Shown: positions 43,201 through 53,463, numbered from the stretch's first letter. The stretch is DNA of 64,000 bases from Brucella rhizosphaerae (GCF_002252475.1 NZ_NNRK01000035.1:186001-250000), one strand, 5' to 3'. Notes: generated from the sequence alone by a model not told the origin. Translations and numbers: made by a program.

Positions 43201-45087
43201 TTGCCGGATGGCACACCAAACCCTGAACGCTCTGCAATCAAGCAGGTAGCCTCGGGCCGCTTTGGTGTGACGGCAGAATATCTCGTTAATTCCGACATGA
43301 TCCAGATCAAGGTCGCACAGGGAGCAAAGCCCGGTGAAGGCGGTCAGCTGCCGGGCCATAAGGTTGATGCGACGATTGCCAAGACGCGTCACTCGACGCC
43401 GGGTGTTGGTCTCATTTCGCCTCCGCCGCACCATGACATCTATTCGATCGAAGATCTGGCACAGCTGATCTACGATCTGAAGAACGTCAATCCGGCGGCC
43501 GATATTTCGGTCAAGCTGGTGTCCGAAGTGGGTGTTGGTACGGTTGCGGCTGGTGTTGCCAAGGCACGCGCTGATCATATCACGGTGTCGGGCTATGATG
43601 GCGGCACAGGTGCGTCTCCGCTGACCTCGCTCAAGCACGCCGGTTCGCCATGGGAAATTGGTCTTGCCGAAACCCACCAGACACTGGTGCTGAACGGTCT
43701 TCGTTCGCGTGTCGCCCTTCAGGTCGATGGCGGTCTTCGTACCGGTCGTGACGTGATTATCGGAGCACTGCTTGGTGCTGACGAGTTCGGTTTCTCGACG
43801 GCTCCGCTGATTGCTGCCGGCTGCATCATGATGCGCAAATGCCATCTCAACACCTGCCCTGTGGGCGTTGCTACGCAGGACCCGGTTCTGCGCAAGCGCT
43901 TCAAGGGCACACCAGAACATGTCATCAACTTCTTCTTCTATCTGGCTGAAGAAGTGCGCGCATTGCTGGCTGAAATGGGCTTTACCAAGCTTGAACAGAT
44001 TATCGGTGAAACCGATCTTCTGGAAAAGCAGGACATGATTGATCATTGGAAGGCCAAGGGTCTCGACTTCAGCCGTATCTTCTACAAGCCAGAAGCCGAG
44101 AAGCACGAAATCTACTGGACCGAACGTCAGCATCATCCGATTGAACACGTTCTTGATCGCACGTTGATTGCTCAGGCCTTGCCTGCGCTCGAAAACAAGA
44201 CGCCGGTCAAAATCGATGTCGACATCAAGAACGTTGACCGTTCGGCAGGTGCCATGCTCTCGGGTGAGGTGGCCAAGCGCTTTCGCCACAAGGGTCTGCC
44301 GGAAGATACGATTGCCGTTACCCTTCGCGGTACGGCTGGTCAGTCCTTCGGTGCGTTCCTCGCCCGCGGTATTTCGTTTGATCTGATCGGCGATGGCAAC
44401 GATTATATCGGCAAAGGCCTTTCGGGTGGCCGCATTGTCATACGTCCGCCAGAAGATACGCGTATTGTGGCTGAAGACTCGATTATCGCAGGCAATACCG
44501 TGCTTTACGGTGCGCTTGAAGGCGAGTGCTATTTCCGCGGTGTGGCAGGCGAGCGTTTCGCGGTGCGTAACTCCGGCGCTGTTACGGTTGTCGAAGGCGT
44601 GGGTGACCACGGCTGCGAATATATGACCGGCGGTGTTGTCGTGGTTATCGGTCAGACTGGCCGTAACTTCGCAGCAGGCATGTCGGGCGGCGTCGCCTAT
44701 GTGCTTGATGAAGTTGGTGATTTCGCACAGCGCTGCAACATGGCGATGGTCGAGCTGGAACCGGTGCCGGAAGAGGATGATATTCTCGAAAAGCTGCACC
44801 ATCACGGCGGTGACCTGATGCACAAGGGCCGTGTAGATGTCTCGGCAAACATGACGCGCCATGACGAAGAACGTCTGGTGCAGTTGATTGCCAATCATCT
44901 GCATTACACCGGCTCAACGCGCGCCAAGGACATTCTCGATAATTGGGAGAGCTATCGCCCGAAATTCGTGAAGGTCATGCCGGTCGAATATCGCCGCGCT
45001 CTGGAAGAGATGGAGCGCATGCATGCAGATCGGCGTTGCAGCGGAATAAAAGTCACAAATCTTGACCGGCGTTTCGGCGCGCCTTGA
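40291..45087 (+). CDS. gltB: Glutamate synthase (NADPH) large subunit
   Basis: The protein has 1598 residues from the ATG at 40291, which has GGAGGG seven bases upstream (40278-40283); the frame back to 40201 starts in a repeat. A 56-residue propeptide precedes Cys57 ([12 protein letters not shown]), the N-terminal nucleophile of the glutamine amidotransferase domain. The central and FMN-binding synthase domains follow ([13 protein letters not shown], then [13 protein letters not shown]), with the [3Fe-4S] cysteines in [13 protein letters not shown], and the C-terminal beta-helix domain ([20 protein letters not shown]). It makes two glutamates from glutamine and 2-oxoglutarate with the GltD electrons. 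gltD follows 45 bp downstream. Confidence 0.97.
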   Translation: MPHLTPSVSHVDLHNGQNGTVKAGATNSTAATRKTRTSAGTPPAQGLYDPRNERDACGVGFIAHMKGQKSHQIVENGLKMLENLTHRGAVGADPLMGDGAGILVQIPDRFFREEMARQGIDLPQPGHYAVGYLFMPRDAELRAHIEEIVKEVIAAEGQTFIGFREVPVDNASLSKAPDIAATEPFHVQVFIGRSATIESDDDFERRLFVLRKVISNRIYQENDGDDQGFYIVSMSARTVVYKGMFLAYQVGSYYNDLKDPRFESAVALVHQRFSTNTFPSWRLAHPYRMVAHNGEINTLRGNVNWMAARQASVDSELFGNDISKLWPISYEGQSDTACFDNALEFLHQGGYSLAHAMMMLIPEAWSGNKLMSDERRAFYEYHAALMEPWDGPAAVAFTDGRQIGATLDRNGLRPARYLVTDDDFVILASEAGVLPVEEKKVVKKWRLQPGRMLLIDMEEGRIVSDEEIKSQIAQKHPYKQWLANTQLILEDLNPVEPRALRKDVSLLDRQQSFGYSQEDTKLLMSPMATTGQEAIGSMGTDTPISAMSDKSKLLYTYFKQNFAQVTNPPIDPIREELVMSLVSFIGPRPNIFDLVGTSRRKRLEVRQPILTNGDLEKIRSIGHTEDRFDTKTLDITYNTGEGASGMHGAIERLCDRAEAAVHGGYNIVILSDRQVGPDRIPIPALLATAAVHHHLIRKGLRTSVGLVVESGEPREVHHFACLAGYGAEAINPYLAFDTLLDMHRRREFPPEVDEYEVVKRYIKSIGKGILKVMSKMGISTYQSYCGAQIFDAVGLQTRFVDQFFFGTATSIEGVGLEEIAEETVRRHTDAFGNDPVLLTALEVGGEYAYRMRGEAHLWSPDAVAKLQHAVRTSNPDTFTEYTSMLDSKSAQAKTIRGLFDIRFAKGRDIEPVSIDEVESAADIVKRFSTGAMSFGSISREAHTTLARAMNSIGGKSNTGEGGEEPDRFYPLPDGTPNPERSAIKQVASGRFGVTAEYLVNSDMIQIKVAQGAKPGEGGQLPGHKVDATIAKTRHSTPGVGLISPPPHHDIYSIEDLAQLIYDLKNVNPAADISVKLVSEVGVGTVAAGVAKARADHITVSGYDGGTGASPLTSLKHAGSPWEIGLAETHQTLVLNGLRSRVALQVDGGLRTGRDVIIGALLGADEFGFSTAPLIAAGCIMMRKCHLNTCPVGVATQDPVLRKRFKGTPEHVINFFFYLAEEVRALLAEMGFTKLEQIIGETDLLEKQDMIDHWKAKGLDFSRIFYKPEAEKHEIYWTERQHHPIEHVLDRTLIAQALPALENKTPVKIDVDIKNVDRSAGAMLSGEVAKRFRHKGLPEDTIAVTLRGTAGQSFGAFLARGISFDLIGDGNDYIGKGLSGGRIVIRPPEDTRIVAEDSIIAGNTVLYGALEGECYFRGVAGERFAVRNSGAVTVVEGVGDHGCEYMTGGVVVVIGQTGRNFAAGMSGGVAYVLDEVGDFAQRCNMAMVELEPVPEEDDILEKLHHHGGDLMHKGRVDVSANMTRHDEERLVQLIANHLHYTGSTRAKDILDNWESYRPKFVKVMPVEYRRALEEMERMHADRRCSGIKVTNLDRRFGAP

Positions 45088-45132
45088 AAGGCGCGCGACG
45101 CTGGGAGCCTCGCACCGCGAGAGGAGCATAAA

Positions 45133-46587
45133 ATGGGTAAGGTAACTGGTTTTCTTGAGATCGACCGGCAGGTAGCAAAGTACCAGCCTGCATCGGATCG
45201 TATTCGTCACTTCCGCGAATTCACGCTTCCCATGACGGATGGTGAAGTGCAGAAGCAGGCGGCACGTTGCATGGATTGCGGCATTCCGTTCTGTCATGGT
45301 CCGACGGGCTGCCCCGTACACAACCAGATCCCGGACTGGAACGACCTCGTCTATAACAACAACTGGGATCAGGCGATCCGCAACCTGCATCTGACCAACA
45401 ATTTTCCTGAATTCACGGGTCGCGTCTGCCCGGCTCCCTGCGAGGAAGCCTGCACGCTGAACCTTGAAGACGCACCGGTTGCAATCAAGACGGTTGAACA
45501 GGCACTGGGTGACAAGGCTTATGAGCTTGGTCATATCGTGCCACAGCCTGCAGCACAGAAGACGGGCAAGTCGGTCGCAATCATCGGTTCGGGGCCTGCG
45601 GGTCTTGCTGCAGCGCAGCAGCTCGCGCGTGCCGGACACATGGTCGACGTCTATGAACGCGAAAGCCGTCCGGGTGGGCTGCTGCGTTATGGTATTCCAG
45701 ACTTCAAGATGGAAAAGCATCTCATCGACCGTCGCGTCACGCAGATGGAAGGCGAAGGCGTTCGCTTCCTTTGCGGCGTAAATATCGGTGTCGACAAGCC
45801 TCTGCGCGGTCTGCTCGATACTTATGATGCTGTGCTTTATTCAGGCGGTTCGGAAAAGCCGCGTCCTGCGGGCATTCCGGGTGCGGACCTTGAAGGCGTG
45901 CATGATGCCATGCCTTATCTGGTTCAGCAGAACCGTCGCGTTGGCCGTGAAAACATTGAATCGGTTGCGTGGCATGAAGCGCCAATTCTCGCTGGCGGCA
46001 AACACATTGTCGTTGTTGGTGGTGGTGATACGGCTTCCGACTGCGTCGGAACGGCTTTCCGTCAGGGCGCTGTCAACGTCACACAGCTCGATATTCGCCC
46101 GCAGCCGCCTGAAAGAGAAGACAAGCTTAGCGTCTGGCCTTATTGGGCCACCAAGATGCGTACTTCTTCCAGTCAGGCAGAAGGTGCAAATCGCGAGTTT
46201 CAGGTAGCGACACTCGAATTTGTCGGCGAAGACGGCAAGCTGACCCATGTGAAGTGCTGCCAGGTTGACGATAAGCGCAAGCCGATTGCAGGCTCTGAAT
46301 TCTACATCAAGGCTGATCTTGCATTCATCGCTATCGGCTTCTTCGGTCCGGCAGATAACAGCGTGCTCAGGGAACTGGGCGAGAAGCTGGAAATCGCAAC
46401 GGATCGCCGCGGCGGAACTTCGGTGAAGGCCAATGAGCATGATTACCGCACCAATGTCGACAAGCTCTATGCAGCTGGTGACGTCCGTCGCGGCCAGTCG
46501 CTGGTTGTGTGGGCCATCCGTGAAGGCCGTCAGGCAGCGCATGCGATTGACGCCGATCTGATGGGTTCGTCTGTATTGCCACGCTGA
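45133..46587 (+). CDS. gltD: Glutamate synthase (NADPH) small subunit
   Basis: The 484-residue flavoprotein has an N-terminal [4Fe-4S] region with AARCMDCGIPFC and GCPVHNQIPDWN, plus CPAPCEEAC. Next comes an FAD-binding GSGPAGLAAAQQLARAGH at about residue 151, then the NADPH fold VVGGGDTASDCVG at about 295, and the terminal AAGDVRRGQSLVVWAI. It passes electrons from NADPH to GltB. The ATG has GAGAGGAG upstream. It forms the gltBD operon with a strong terminator directly after it. Confidence 0.97.
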   Translation: MGKVTGFLEIDRQVAKYQPASDRIRHFREFTLPMTDGEVQKQAARCMDCGIPFCHGPTGCPVHNQIPDWNDLVYNNNWDQAIRNLHLTNNFPEFTGRVCPAPCEEACTLNLEDAPVAIKTVEQALGDKAYELGHIVPQPAAQKTGKSVAIIGSGPAGLAAAQQLARAGHMVDVYERESRPGGLLRYGIPDFKMEKHLIDRRVTQMEGEGVRFLCGVNIGVDKPLRGLLDTYDAVLYSGGSEKPRPAGIPGADLEGVHDAMPYLVQQNRRVGRENIESVAWHEAPILAGGKHIVVVGGGDTASDCVGTAFRQGAVNVTQLDIRPQPPEREDKLSVWPYWATKMRTSSSQAEGANREFQVATLEFVGEDGKLTHVKCCQVDDKRKPIAGSEFYIKADLAFIAIGFFGPADNSVLRELGEKLEIATDRRGGTSVKANEHDYRTNVDKLYAAGDVRRGQSLVVWAIREGRQAAHAIDADLMGSSVLPR

Positions 46588-46606
46588 TCAAGAACGGTTG
46601 CGTAAT

Positions 46607-46637
46607 AAAAAAGCCCGGCGCTAAGCCGGGCTTTTTG
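46607..46637. terminator. Bidirectional terminator between gltD and the permease gene
   Basis: AAGCCCGGC (46611-46619) and GCCGGGCTT (46625-46633) with loop GCTAA are flanked by AAAAA on the left and TTTTT on the right. It works for both converging transcripts. Confidence 0.93.
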
Positions 46638-46641
46638 CGTT

Positions 46642-48045
46642 TTAGTCTTGTTGGCGTTTCTTGCGAACTATCAGATAGATAACTGCCAAAAGCACAAACC
46701 AGACGGGCGTCACTTTCAGCGCAACGGCTGTATCCGGTTCCTGTGCCAGCGCCCAAAGGATGAAGGCGAAGAAGGCAAAAACCATAATGACAGAAGCGCG
46801 TCCGCCGGGCAGCTTGAAGGTCGACTGTTCATGCAGATCAGGGCGCTTGCGGCGGTACTGAATGTAGGACGCCAGAATGATTGACCAGATGAAGATGAAC
46901 AGAAGCGCTGAAATCGTCGTGACGATTGTAAATGCTTCGATGATGCTCTGGCCCGCATAAAGCAGCACAACGCCTGCAAGCAGGAAAATGCAGGAGAAGA
47001 ACAGTGCATTCACTGGCACCTTACGGCTGTTGAGCTTGCCGAGTAGTTTCGGAGCCAGACGCGCCGTCGCCAGACCGTAGATCATACGCGAGGTTGAATA
47101 GATGCCGGAGTTGGCGCTCGACGTTGCCGAGGTTAGCACCACGAAATTCACGACATGCGCTGCAATGCCGAGGCCTGCAAGCGAGAACATAGCCACGAAC
47201 GGGCTGGAGTTAGGATCGACCTGATCCCAAGGAATGACCGTGATGATGACGAACAACGCACCAACATAGAAAAGTACGACGCGGATCGGGATAGAGTTGA
47301 TCGCCTTTGGCAGATTGCGCATCGGATTTTCGGTTTCAGCGGCAGCCGTGCCGACCAGCTCGATACCGACGAATGCAAAAACAGCTATCTGGAAACCAGC
47401 GACAAAGCCGAAGAAGCCGTTGGGGAAGAACCCGCCATGTGACCACAGATGCTCGACCGATGCCCTGGTACCATTGGGCAGCATGAAGCTTGTCGAAAGC
47501 ATGTAAACGCCCGCGATGATCAAAGCGACAATGGCGACGATCTTGATGAGCGCGAACCAGAACTCGATTTCACCGAAATTGCGCACATTCGGCAGGTTGA
47601 GCAGCAGCAGCACACCGATAAGACCCAGTGCCGGGACCCAAAGAGCCAATTCCGGATACCAGAACGATACGTAGCCTGATACGGCCACCACATCGGCGAT
47701 GCCGGTTACAATCCAGCACAACCAGTAAGTCCAGCCGGTAAAGAACTGCGCCCAGGGACCGAGATAGTCACCCGCGAAATCGGCGAAGGAGCGGTATTCC
47801 AGATTGGAAAGAAGGATTTCGCCAAGTGCCCGCATCACGAAGAACAGCATGAAGCCGATGATCGCATAAACCAGCAGAATGGATGGGCCGGCCAGCGAGA
47901 TTGTCTTGCCGGAGCCCATGAAAAGGCCTGTGCCGATAGCGCCGCCAATAGCGATCAGCTGGAGATGTCGATTGGACAGATTGCGTGCAAGATGGGGTTC
48001 CTCCTCCCGGTTGTTTTCAACGGGAGGCTTCGATGCAATATTCAT
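46642..48045 (-). CDS. cycA: Amino acid permease, CycA-like (D-serine/D-alanine/glycine type)
   Basis: The 467-residue protein is an APC-family transporter with 12 helices. NLSNRHLQLIAIGGAIGTGLFMGSGKTISLAGPS (core AIGGAIGTGLF) and FFVMRALGEILLSNLEYRSFADF are nearly identical to E. coli CycA as I recall it, more so than to other members of the amino acid transporter family. It is a proton symporter of the inner membrane. It is single, convergent with gltBD, and ends in the shared terminator. A dispersed repeat lies in its upstream region. The exact substrate range should be treated as probable. Confidence 0.88.
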   Translation of the reverse strand: MNIASKPPVENNREEEPHLARNLSNRHLQLIAIGGAIGTGLFMGSGKTISLAGPSILLVYAIIGFMLFFVMRALGEILLSNLEYRSFADFAGDYLGPWAQFFTGWTYWLCWIVTGIADVVAVSGYVSFWYPELALWVPALGLIGVLLLLNLPNVRNFGEIEFWFALIKIVAIVALIIAGVYMLSTSFMLPNGTRASVEHLWSHGGFFPNGFFGFVAGFQIAVFAFVGIELVGTAAAETENPMRNLPKAINSIPIRVVLFYVGALFVIITVIPWDQVDPNSSPFVAMFSLAGLGIAAHVVNFVVLTSATSSANSGIYSTSRMIYGLATARLAPKLLGKLNSRKVPVNALFFSCIFLLAGVVLLYAGQSIIEAFTIVTTISALLFIFIWSIILASYIQYRRKRPDLHEQSTFKLPGGRASVIMVFAFFAFILWALAQEPDTAVALKVTPVWFVLLAVIYLIVRKKRQQD

Positions 48046-48086
48046 TCAGATGCCTCTTATGCAATGCAGCGACGCGCTTCGAGCGG

Positions 48087-48186
48087 TTCCGGCTAAGACT
48101 GAATCTTTGGAACCGCATCTCACTATTCAGTTCTTACGCAGCATCCAACGCAAAACCGCTTCGCACGTTTGCTGGAAATGCCTTAA
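48087..48186. repeat. Dispersed repeat upstream of the permease gene
   Basis: The blocks CTAAGACTGAATC, TTGGAACCGC, CTTACGCA, CCAACGCAAAACCGCTTCGC and GGAAATGCC appear in the same order as in the copy at 56103-56202 inside the urease operon. GCGGTTCC and GGAACCGC within it are inverted arms. This fills most of the 289-base gap between the permease and the DUF459 genes. Confidence 0.65.
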
Positions 48187-48334
48187 GGCCAGATTGGACT
48201 GCGCGATCTTCTGATAGACGAGCTCATCTGAAATGTGAACCGCGAGAAATATAGCATTTAGGCTGAGAAATACCGCATATTTCACGGCATTTGCGGCCAA
48301 TCCCTGATGGCTTGATCGCGAATAATCTTATTAT

Positions 48335-49486
48335 TCAGGGATTTACGCTTTGTTGTGGCCAGGAGAAATCGTCGGCGCGCCCGGGCGCGTTTTTTTGCTC
48401 GGTGGACGGCTTTTTATCGTCCTTCTTGCGCGAAGCCAGTACGCCACCCAGCAAAACACCGCTATTGTCGCGATCAATGTCACGCAGACTGACCGGAGCA
48501 ATCCGGTCTACAGGCTTTGAAGGATCCTGCGTTCCAGCCGCCGGGAGCAGTTGCTCACTATCCTTGTTGCCGCCAAACAGAGCTTTCAGAGGTTTTTCTG
48601 CATAGAAGGCGAGCTTGCGTTTGCCAGCAGATGTGGTGTTGATACCGTCATTGCCGCGCAGACGCGCGGTCTGGCCGTTGATATCAAAGCCGGTCTGGCT
48701 GAAATTGCCTTCCTCATCGACAAAGCCATCCCAAACATCGATAAATTTCGCGCCTGCCTTTTCGGATGTGGTGCGGTAAATTTCATTGAGCGCCAGCATA
48801 TCCTGCGACATGCCGCGAGGACGAAATGGCGGCTGCCCAACCCAGATCAGCGGATAGTTTTTATCCGTGATTGCCTTCGTGAATTTGGAAACGCGGCTTT
48901 GATATTCAGCTGTCCATTCTGGTGAACGGGCGGTCAGGCTTTGTCCTTTGACGGTGATCGCCTGCCGGTCGTTGGAGCCTATCATCACGACCACGGCTGC
49001 AGGCTTTTCCTCTTCGAGAATTTTACCGATATTTGCAGGCCAATCGAAATGGTCATCGCGCACAAAGCCGGATGAACCATTGATGCGGCTCACGATCTGC
49101 ATGTCGGTACTGGACGCAAAGGCGATGTCCAGCCCCTCCGCCAGACCGTTGCCAATGAAGTCGCCGACAACCAGAACCTTTTTGGCATCAGGGTTCTTTT
49201 CTACGAAATTGATTTCAGGTTGTGGAGCCGGAACATTAGCAGATCGTACAGTCGGGGTGGCTGCCTTGGGTGCGCGTTTGGGTTTTGCAGGGCGCACGCG
49301 TTGTGGTTTTGGTTGTTCATACTGGCGTTGCGGTTGCGCCTGCTTTGGTCCGAACAAGAGATCAAAAATCGTGCGAGGCCGTTCCTGTGCCGATACGGAA
49401 GACAAGGAAGTCAGCGCTATTGCAAAGGTAACGAGCATCGTCCTCAAAACGCTGCCGGTTGTGCTTTTGAACTGCTCTGCCTGCAT
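48335..49486 (-). CDS. DUF459 (SGNH-fold) exported protein with missing catalytic residues
   Basis: The protein has 383 residues from the ATG at 49486, with AAGGTGAG five bases upstream; the ATG at 49501 has GGAA too close. A signal peptide ends SSVSAQ, followed by a Pro/Lys-rich linker to about residue 95 and an SGNH-fold DUF459 domain to about 335. In this fold the nucleophile sits in GDS and the histidine in DGIH. Here they read VVGDFIGNG and NDGINTT, so both the serine and the histidine are absent, while VMIGSNDRQ (the Asn block) remains. It may be a periplasmic pseudoenzyme. In related rhizobial genomes this family is near cell-envelope genes, and here a lytic transglycosylase precedes it on the same strand. 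Confidence 0.82.
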   Translation of the reverse strand: MQAEQFKSTTGSVLRTMLVTFAIALTSLSSVSAQERPRTIFDLLFGPKQAQPQRQYEQPKPQRVRPAKPKRAPKAATPTVRSANVPAPQPEINFVEKNPDAKKVLVVGDFIGNGLAEGLDIAFASSTDMQIVSRINGSSGFVRDDHFDWPANIGKILEEEKPAAVVVMIGSNDRQAITVKGQSLTARSPEWTAEYQSRVSKFTKAITDKNYPLIWVGQPPFRPRGMSQDMLALNEIYRTTSEKAGAKFIDVWDGFVDEEGNFSQTGFDINGQTARLRGNDGINTTSAGKRKLAFYAEKPLKALFGGNKDSEQLLPAAGTQDPSKPVDRIAPVSLRDIDRDNSGVLLGGVLASRKKDDKKPSTEQKNAPGRADDFSWPQQSVNP

Positions 49487-49537
49487 TGCTCTCACCTTCA
49501 TGCTTCCAGAATAGTAGCGCTGATCATCAAAAAGAAA

Positions 49538-49566
49538 AAGGAGCGTACATTTGATGTACGCTCCTT
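49538..49566 (-). terminator. Terminator of the lytic transglycosylase gene
   Basis: AAGGAGCGTACAT and ATGTACGCTCCTT form a 13-bp stem with a 3-base loop. On the - strand it is followed by TTTCTTTTTG, so transcription from the transglycosylase gene should end here, before the DUF459 gene. Confidence 0.88.
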
Positions 49567-49582
49567 TGCTTTAAAGTGGCTC

Positions 49583-50821
49583 TTAACGACGACGGAGAAC
49601 CGTAAGCACTTCGGCGCTTGGATGTCCGTCTGGCTGCAAACCATTGCGTTGCTGGAAAGCCTCGATCGCTTTGCGCGATGTCGAGCCGATCTTGCCGTCA
49701 ATCTTGCCATCATAATAGCCGAGAGCTTTGAGATGCGTCTGCAATTCTTCGCGCTCGTTCATGGTGATGGGGGTGAAAGGACGGTTCCAATCCTGACGCA
49801 GACCCTGATAACCACCGATACGATCTGCAAGCAGGCCAACTGCGAGCGCATATTTATCGGCGTTGTTATAGCGTTTGATCATGAAGAAATTCTTGGTCAT
49901 CAGGAAAGCGGGTCCCTGGCGACCGTCGAGGACTTTCAGAGTGATTTTCTCATTGGCATCCGGGAAAGGGCGGCCATTGGCACGAACAACGCCGAGCTTC
50001 TGCCATTCGGCTGCGGAAAGCGCACCAGATGGGAACTTGCGTCCGGCCGGAAGTACAACTTCATAACCCCATGTGCGGCCGGGCTGCCAGCCATTGCGGT
50101 GCAGAAGGTTGGCGGCGGTGCCAAGAGCATCAGGAACCGAGTTCCAGATATCGCGCTTGCCATTGCCATCCATATCGACTGCATAAGCCTGATAGCTCGT
50201 CGGGATGAACTGGGTGTGACCCATCGCTCCGGCCCACGAACCAGTCAGGTGACCGCGATCAATATCGCCAGTCTGGAGGATTTTCATAGCGGCGATCAGC
50301 TGAGTGCGGCCAAATTTGGCACGGCGCTGGTCGGCATAGGCCAGTGTGGCAAGCGAACGGATCGTGTCCATCATGACATCGTCGCGCTTGAGAATCTCGC
50401 CGTAATTGCTTTCCATCGACCAGATGGCAAGCAGGATATTGCGGTCAACTGAAAAGCGCTGTTCTATGCGCTGGAGCCATGGGCCCCATTTTTTCGCCAT
50501 GCTCTGGCCGACAGCCACGGAATGTTCATTCACGCGATTGTCGATATAGTTCCAGACAGGTTCGCTGAATTCCGGCTGAAAGCGGGCTTTGCGCAAAACT
50601 TCAGGATCGGGCGATTCGACGCCTCTGAATGCGCGGTCGAACGTCGATGGGGATACGCCATTCTGGATCGCTGTTGTGCGGAAACTGGAAACCCATTTTC
50701 GAAAATTGGCATCAGCCAAAGCGCTGCCGGTCGTCAGACCAGATACAAGCATTGCCACCGCAACGGTTGCTGTAATCTTGGCGCGCATTCCTCGTCCCAG
50801 AGTGAATGGAAATCGCAGCAT
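49583..50821 (-). CDS. Lytic murein transglycosylase (MltB-like) with a C-terminal peptidoglycan-binding domain
   Basis: The protein has 412 residues from the ATG at 50821 (AAGGGAAA upstream); longer starts to 50896 would put basic residues before the signal peptide (ends GSALA). The SLT/MltB catalytic domain (about 35-330) has ILLAIWSMESNYGEI with the catalytic Glu, then SWAGAMGHTQFIPTSYQAYAVDMDGNGKRDIWNS. A C-terminal PG_binding_1 module (about 345-410) has LKALGYYDGKIDGKIGSTSRKAIEAFQ (core IDGKIGSTSR). It cleaves peptidoglycan between MurNAc and GlcNAc to form anhydro ends in the periplasm. Single gene with a strong terminator. Confidence 0.94.
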   Translation of the reverse strand: MLRFPFTLGRGMRAKITATVAVAMLVSGLTTGSALADANFRKWVSSFRTTAIQNGVSPSTFDRAFRGVESPDPEVLRKARFQPEFSEPVWNYIDNRVNEHSVAVGQSMAKKWGPWLQRIEQRFSVDRNILLAIWSMESNYGEILKRDDVMMDTIRSLATLAYADQRRAKFGRTQLIAAMKILQTGDIDRGHLTGSWAGAMGHTQFIPTSYQAYAVDMDGNGKRDIWNSVPDALGTAANLLHRNGWQPGRTWGYEVVLPAGRKFPSGALSAAEWQKLGVVRANGRPFPDANEKITLKVLDGRQGPAFLMTKNFFMIKRYNNADKYALAVGLLADRIGGYQGLRQDWNRPFTPITMNEREELQTHLKALGYYDGKIDGKIGSTSRKAIEAFQQRNGLQPDGHPSAEVLTVLRRR

Positions 50822-51190
50822 TCTGTGTTTCCCTTCTGCAATCATGTTTCTGCCGTGTCGAACGGCGAGTTGCCTGTCATGCCGGGCCTGCTTCAATCAG
50901 ATTGCATTAAGTTATTAATACTATCCAGTGTTGAATTTGGGGCCGACCCTTTTCATGTTCACATTAGAGGCTTGAGGTTAGCATTTGGTTTACCATGGTG
51001 AGATCATCGAAAAAATTGCAGAAAGTTTTGCGAAATTTTTGAATCAAGTAAGATTAAGGTAAGGTCATCGAATGTGATGAGGAATAAGACGAAATTTCGT
51101 CATTCCTTAATGAAAACGCCCTATTTGAAATGCAGTGGTTTCAATGCTTTGATAGCACATCAGCGTTAGTGAAAAAAATCGAGGAGACGA
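50822..51190. other. Intergenic region between the transglycosylase and galU
   Basis: No gene is seen. It holds divergent promoters and the palindrome at 51081-51106 in front of galU. The rest is AT-rich with no other clear signal. Confidence 0.45.
51081..51106. promoter_or_regulatory. Palindrome upstream of galU
   Basis: A perfect 14-bp palindrome GACGAAATTTCGTC (51088-51101) is flanked by GGAAT and ATTCC, extending the symmetry to about 26 bp. It lies about 85 bp before the galU start. A regulator site or mRNA hairpin is possible. Confidence 0.45.
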
Positions 51191-52084
51191 ATGAGTTCGA
51201 TCCGCAAAATCCGCAAGGCAGTTTTCCCCGTCGCCGGTCTTGGCACCCGCTTTCTTCCAGCGACCAAGTCCATCCCCAAGGAAATGCTCACCGTCGTCGA
51301 CAAGCCTGTCATCCAGTATGTGGTGGACGAAGCGCGCGAAGCGGGTATCGAACATCTGATTTTCGTCACCGGACGCAATAAGGCTGTCATCGAGGATTAT
51401 TTCGATGCGCAGGTTGAGCTCTACGCGACCCTGGCTGAGCGCGGGAAGACGGCAGAGCTTGAGCATCTGCAGGAATTGCAGCCGCAGCCTGGCACGACGA
51501 GCTTTACCCGCCAGCAGGTTCCGCTGGGTCTGGGTCATGCCGTATGGTGTGCCCGCGAGCTGGTTGGCGATGAACCTTTTGCTCTGCTCCTGCCTGATAT
51601 GGTCATGCAGTCGAAAAAGGGCTGCTTGAAGGAAATGGTCGAGCTGTATGAGCAGACCGGCGGCAATGTCATTGCTGTGCAGGAATGCAATCCTGAAGAA
51701 GCCCACAAATACGGTATCGTCGGCAAGGGCGATGCAATCGGCAACGGCTTTGAAATCAACCAGATGGTTGAAAAGCCTGCCAAGGGCACGGCGCCATCCA
51801 ATCTCTATATCAATGGCCGCTATATTCTTCAGCCGGAAATCTTTGAACTGCTGAGCAAGCAGGAAAAGGGTGCGGGTAATGAAATCCAGCTGACTGATGC
51901 GATGCTGAAGCTTGCCGACGCACAGAAATTTTACGGTTTCGATTATCATGGCCGCACATTCGACTGCGGCTCGAAATCCGGGTTCATCGAAGCCAACGTG
52001 GCTTTTGCCTTGTGGCGGAAGGATATTCGCCCAACGGTCGAAGTCTCGATTGCCGATCTTCTCAAGACTATAAAGCCAGAATAG
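51191..52084 (+). CDS. galU: UTP-glucose-1-phosphate uridylyltransferase
   Basis: The 297-residue nucleotidyltransferase has the signature [23 protein letters not shown] (residues 12-34; core [12 protein letters not shown]), then [22 protein letters not shown] and the metal region FDCGSKSGF. It makes UDP-glucose, the precursor of cyclic glucans, exopolysaccharide and LPS sugars. The ATG has GAGGAG seven bases upstream. It is monocistronic with its own terminator and lies before the urease operon. Confidence 0.96.
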   Translation: MSSIRKIRKAVFPVAGLGTRFLPATKSIPKEMLTVVDKPVIQYVVDEAREAGIEHLIFVTGRNKAVIEDYFDAQVELYATLAERGKTAELEHLQELQPQPGTTSFTRQQVPLGLGHAVWCARELVGDEPFALLLPDMVMQSKKGCLKEMVELYEQTGGNVIAVQECNPEEAHKYGIVGKGDAIGNGFEINQMVEKPAKGTAPSNLYINGRYILQPEIFELLSKQEKGAGNEIQLTDAMLKLADAQKFYGFDYHGRTFDCGSKSGFIEANVAFALWRKDIRPTVEVSIADLLKTIKPE

Positions 52085-52111
52085 GCCTGATAGTAGTTCA
52101 GAACCTAACGG

Positions 52112-52144
52112 ACCCCGCTTTCAGAAATGATGGCGGGGTTTTTG
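52112..52144 (+). terminator. Rho-independent terminator of galU
   Basis: ACCCCGC (52112-52118) pairs with GCGGGGT (52133-52139), followed by TTTTTG. It separates galU from the urease operon. Confidence 0.88.
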
Positions 52145-52241
52145 TTTGAAACAAGCTTTTCGTTCTTCTGGCATGAAACTCGCATACTGAAACTTCAAAG
52201 ACGCTTCCAGATTTTTGTGGTGCGCTCTGAAGGTTGAGAAC

Positions 52242-53081
52242 ATGACAGTAACAGATGATCATCTGAAAGCGCTTTCGTCGCAACGCGTTAATGGGCTGGG
52301 GCAATTGTCGCTTCAGTTCAGGGATGGTCGTACACGCATCGCAAAGCTTTATCAGGAGGGCGCAGCCAAGATACGCATGCCGCGCACGCTGGTTGATCCT
52401 CTTGAAGCAATTCTCATCAATACTTCCGGCGGTTTAACAGGCGGAGACCGCCTGAGATGGGATGTGGAATTAAGCGAAAACGCGTCTGCTGTCGTCACCA
52501 CACAGGCTTGCGAGCGCATATATCGCTCAGGCGGTGGCGAAGCTCGCATTGCAACAAGCCTCAAACTTGCAAAAGGCACGCGTCTTGCATGGCTCCCACA
52601 GGAGACCATTCTTTTCAATCGATCTGCACTCACACGCAGGCTCGATATCGAGATGGAGAAAGGTGCTGATCTTCTGGTGGTGGAAGCAAATGTCTTCGGG
52701 CGTCTCGCCATGGGCGAAACGGTTGAGCGCGCCTTGTTTCATGATCGCTGGCGCGTGCGGCTGGAAGGGCGATTGGTCCACGCCGAAGAATTGCGCCTTG
52801 GGCCTGATGTTGCAGAGCAATTGCAGGCCAGAGCGGTAGCAAATGGTGCGTTGGCGATTGCTACGGTTCTGATGGTTTCTGATCAAGCCGAACGGCATCT
52901 TGATGCCGCACGGGTGATTGTGGGCGACGATGGCGGGTGTAGCCTTGTGGATGCAAATCGGGCGTCCAAGCTGATTATCCGGCTCATTGCGCCGGATAGC
53001 TATGAACTGCGCAAGCGGCTGGTCCCGTTACTGGCGCTGCTCAATGGAAAGGCAGGGTTGCCTAAAGTTTGGTCAATTTAA
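52242..53081 (+). CDS. ureD: Urease accessory protein UreD
   Basis: The protein has 279 residues from the ATG at 52242 (GAAGG upstream); a TTG at 52215 adds nine residues and is less likely. UreD/UreH proteins bind the apo-urease and form the UreDFG complex that inserts nickel. Recognisable segments are [18 protein letters not shown] (core TSGGLTGGD), [14 protein letters not shown] and [12 protein letters not shown]. It is the first gene of ureD-A-hupE-B-C-E-F-G, all on the + strand, with galU's terminator just upstream, so the operon promoter lies at about 52145-52240. Confidence 0.93.
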   Translation: MTVTDDHLKALSSQRVNGLGQLSLQFRDGRTRIAKLYQEGAAKIRMPRTLVDPLEAILINTSGGLTGGDRLRWDVELSENASAVVTTQACERIYRSGGGEARIATSLKLAKGTRLAWLPQETILFNRSALTRRLDIEMEKGADLLVVEANVFGRLAMGETVERALFHDRWRVRLEGRLVHAEELRLGPDVAEQLQARAVANGALAIATVLMVSDQAERHLDAARVIVGDDGGCSLVDANRASKLIIRLIAPDSYELRKRLVPLLALLNGKAGLPKVWSI

Positions 53082-53130
53082 GTCAGGTGACGCTTCGCAG
53101 CTTTAAAGAAAGACGATTTGGAACAAAGTT

Positions 53131-53433
53131 ATGAATTTGACGCCGAGAGAAAAAGACAAGCTTCTGATCGCCATGGCAGCCATGGTTGCACGCCGTCGTC
53201 TTGAACGTGGCGTTAAGCTCAATCATCCCGAAGCGATCGCGTTGATCAGCGACTTCGTGGTTGAGGGTGCACGAGATGGACGCTCTGTCGCCGACCTCAT
53301 GGAAGCTGGAGCGCATGTGATTACGCGTGAGCAGGTGATGGAAGGTGTGGCCGAGATGATCCACGACGTTCAGGTTGAGGCAACGTTCCCAGATGGCACG
53401 AAGCTGGTCACCGTGCACGAACCCATCCGCTGA
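53131..53433 (+). CDS. ureA: Urease gamma subunit
   Basis: The 100-residue protein has the whole family sequence: [27 protein letters not shown] at the start (core LTPREKDKL), [22 protein letters not shown] in the middle (core NHPEAIALI), and [14 protein letters not shown] at the end. It is one of three structural subunits of the nickel urease. Usual length for the separate gamma subunit. Confidence 0.97.
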   Translation: MNLTPREKDKLLIAMAAMVARRRLERGVKLNHPEAIALISDFVVEGARDGRSVADLMEAGAHVITREQVMEGVAEMIHDVQVEATFPDGTKLVTVHEPIR

Positions 53434-53463
53434 GGCGGGAAAGTCATAAAAGAGGGAATAAAT

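Noticed and set aside
42907..44904. A 665-codon open frame antisense to gltB
   Set aside because: It is a by-product of the codon bias of gltB on the other strand, has a low-complexity His/Arg/Thr composition, no ribosome site and no family resemblance.
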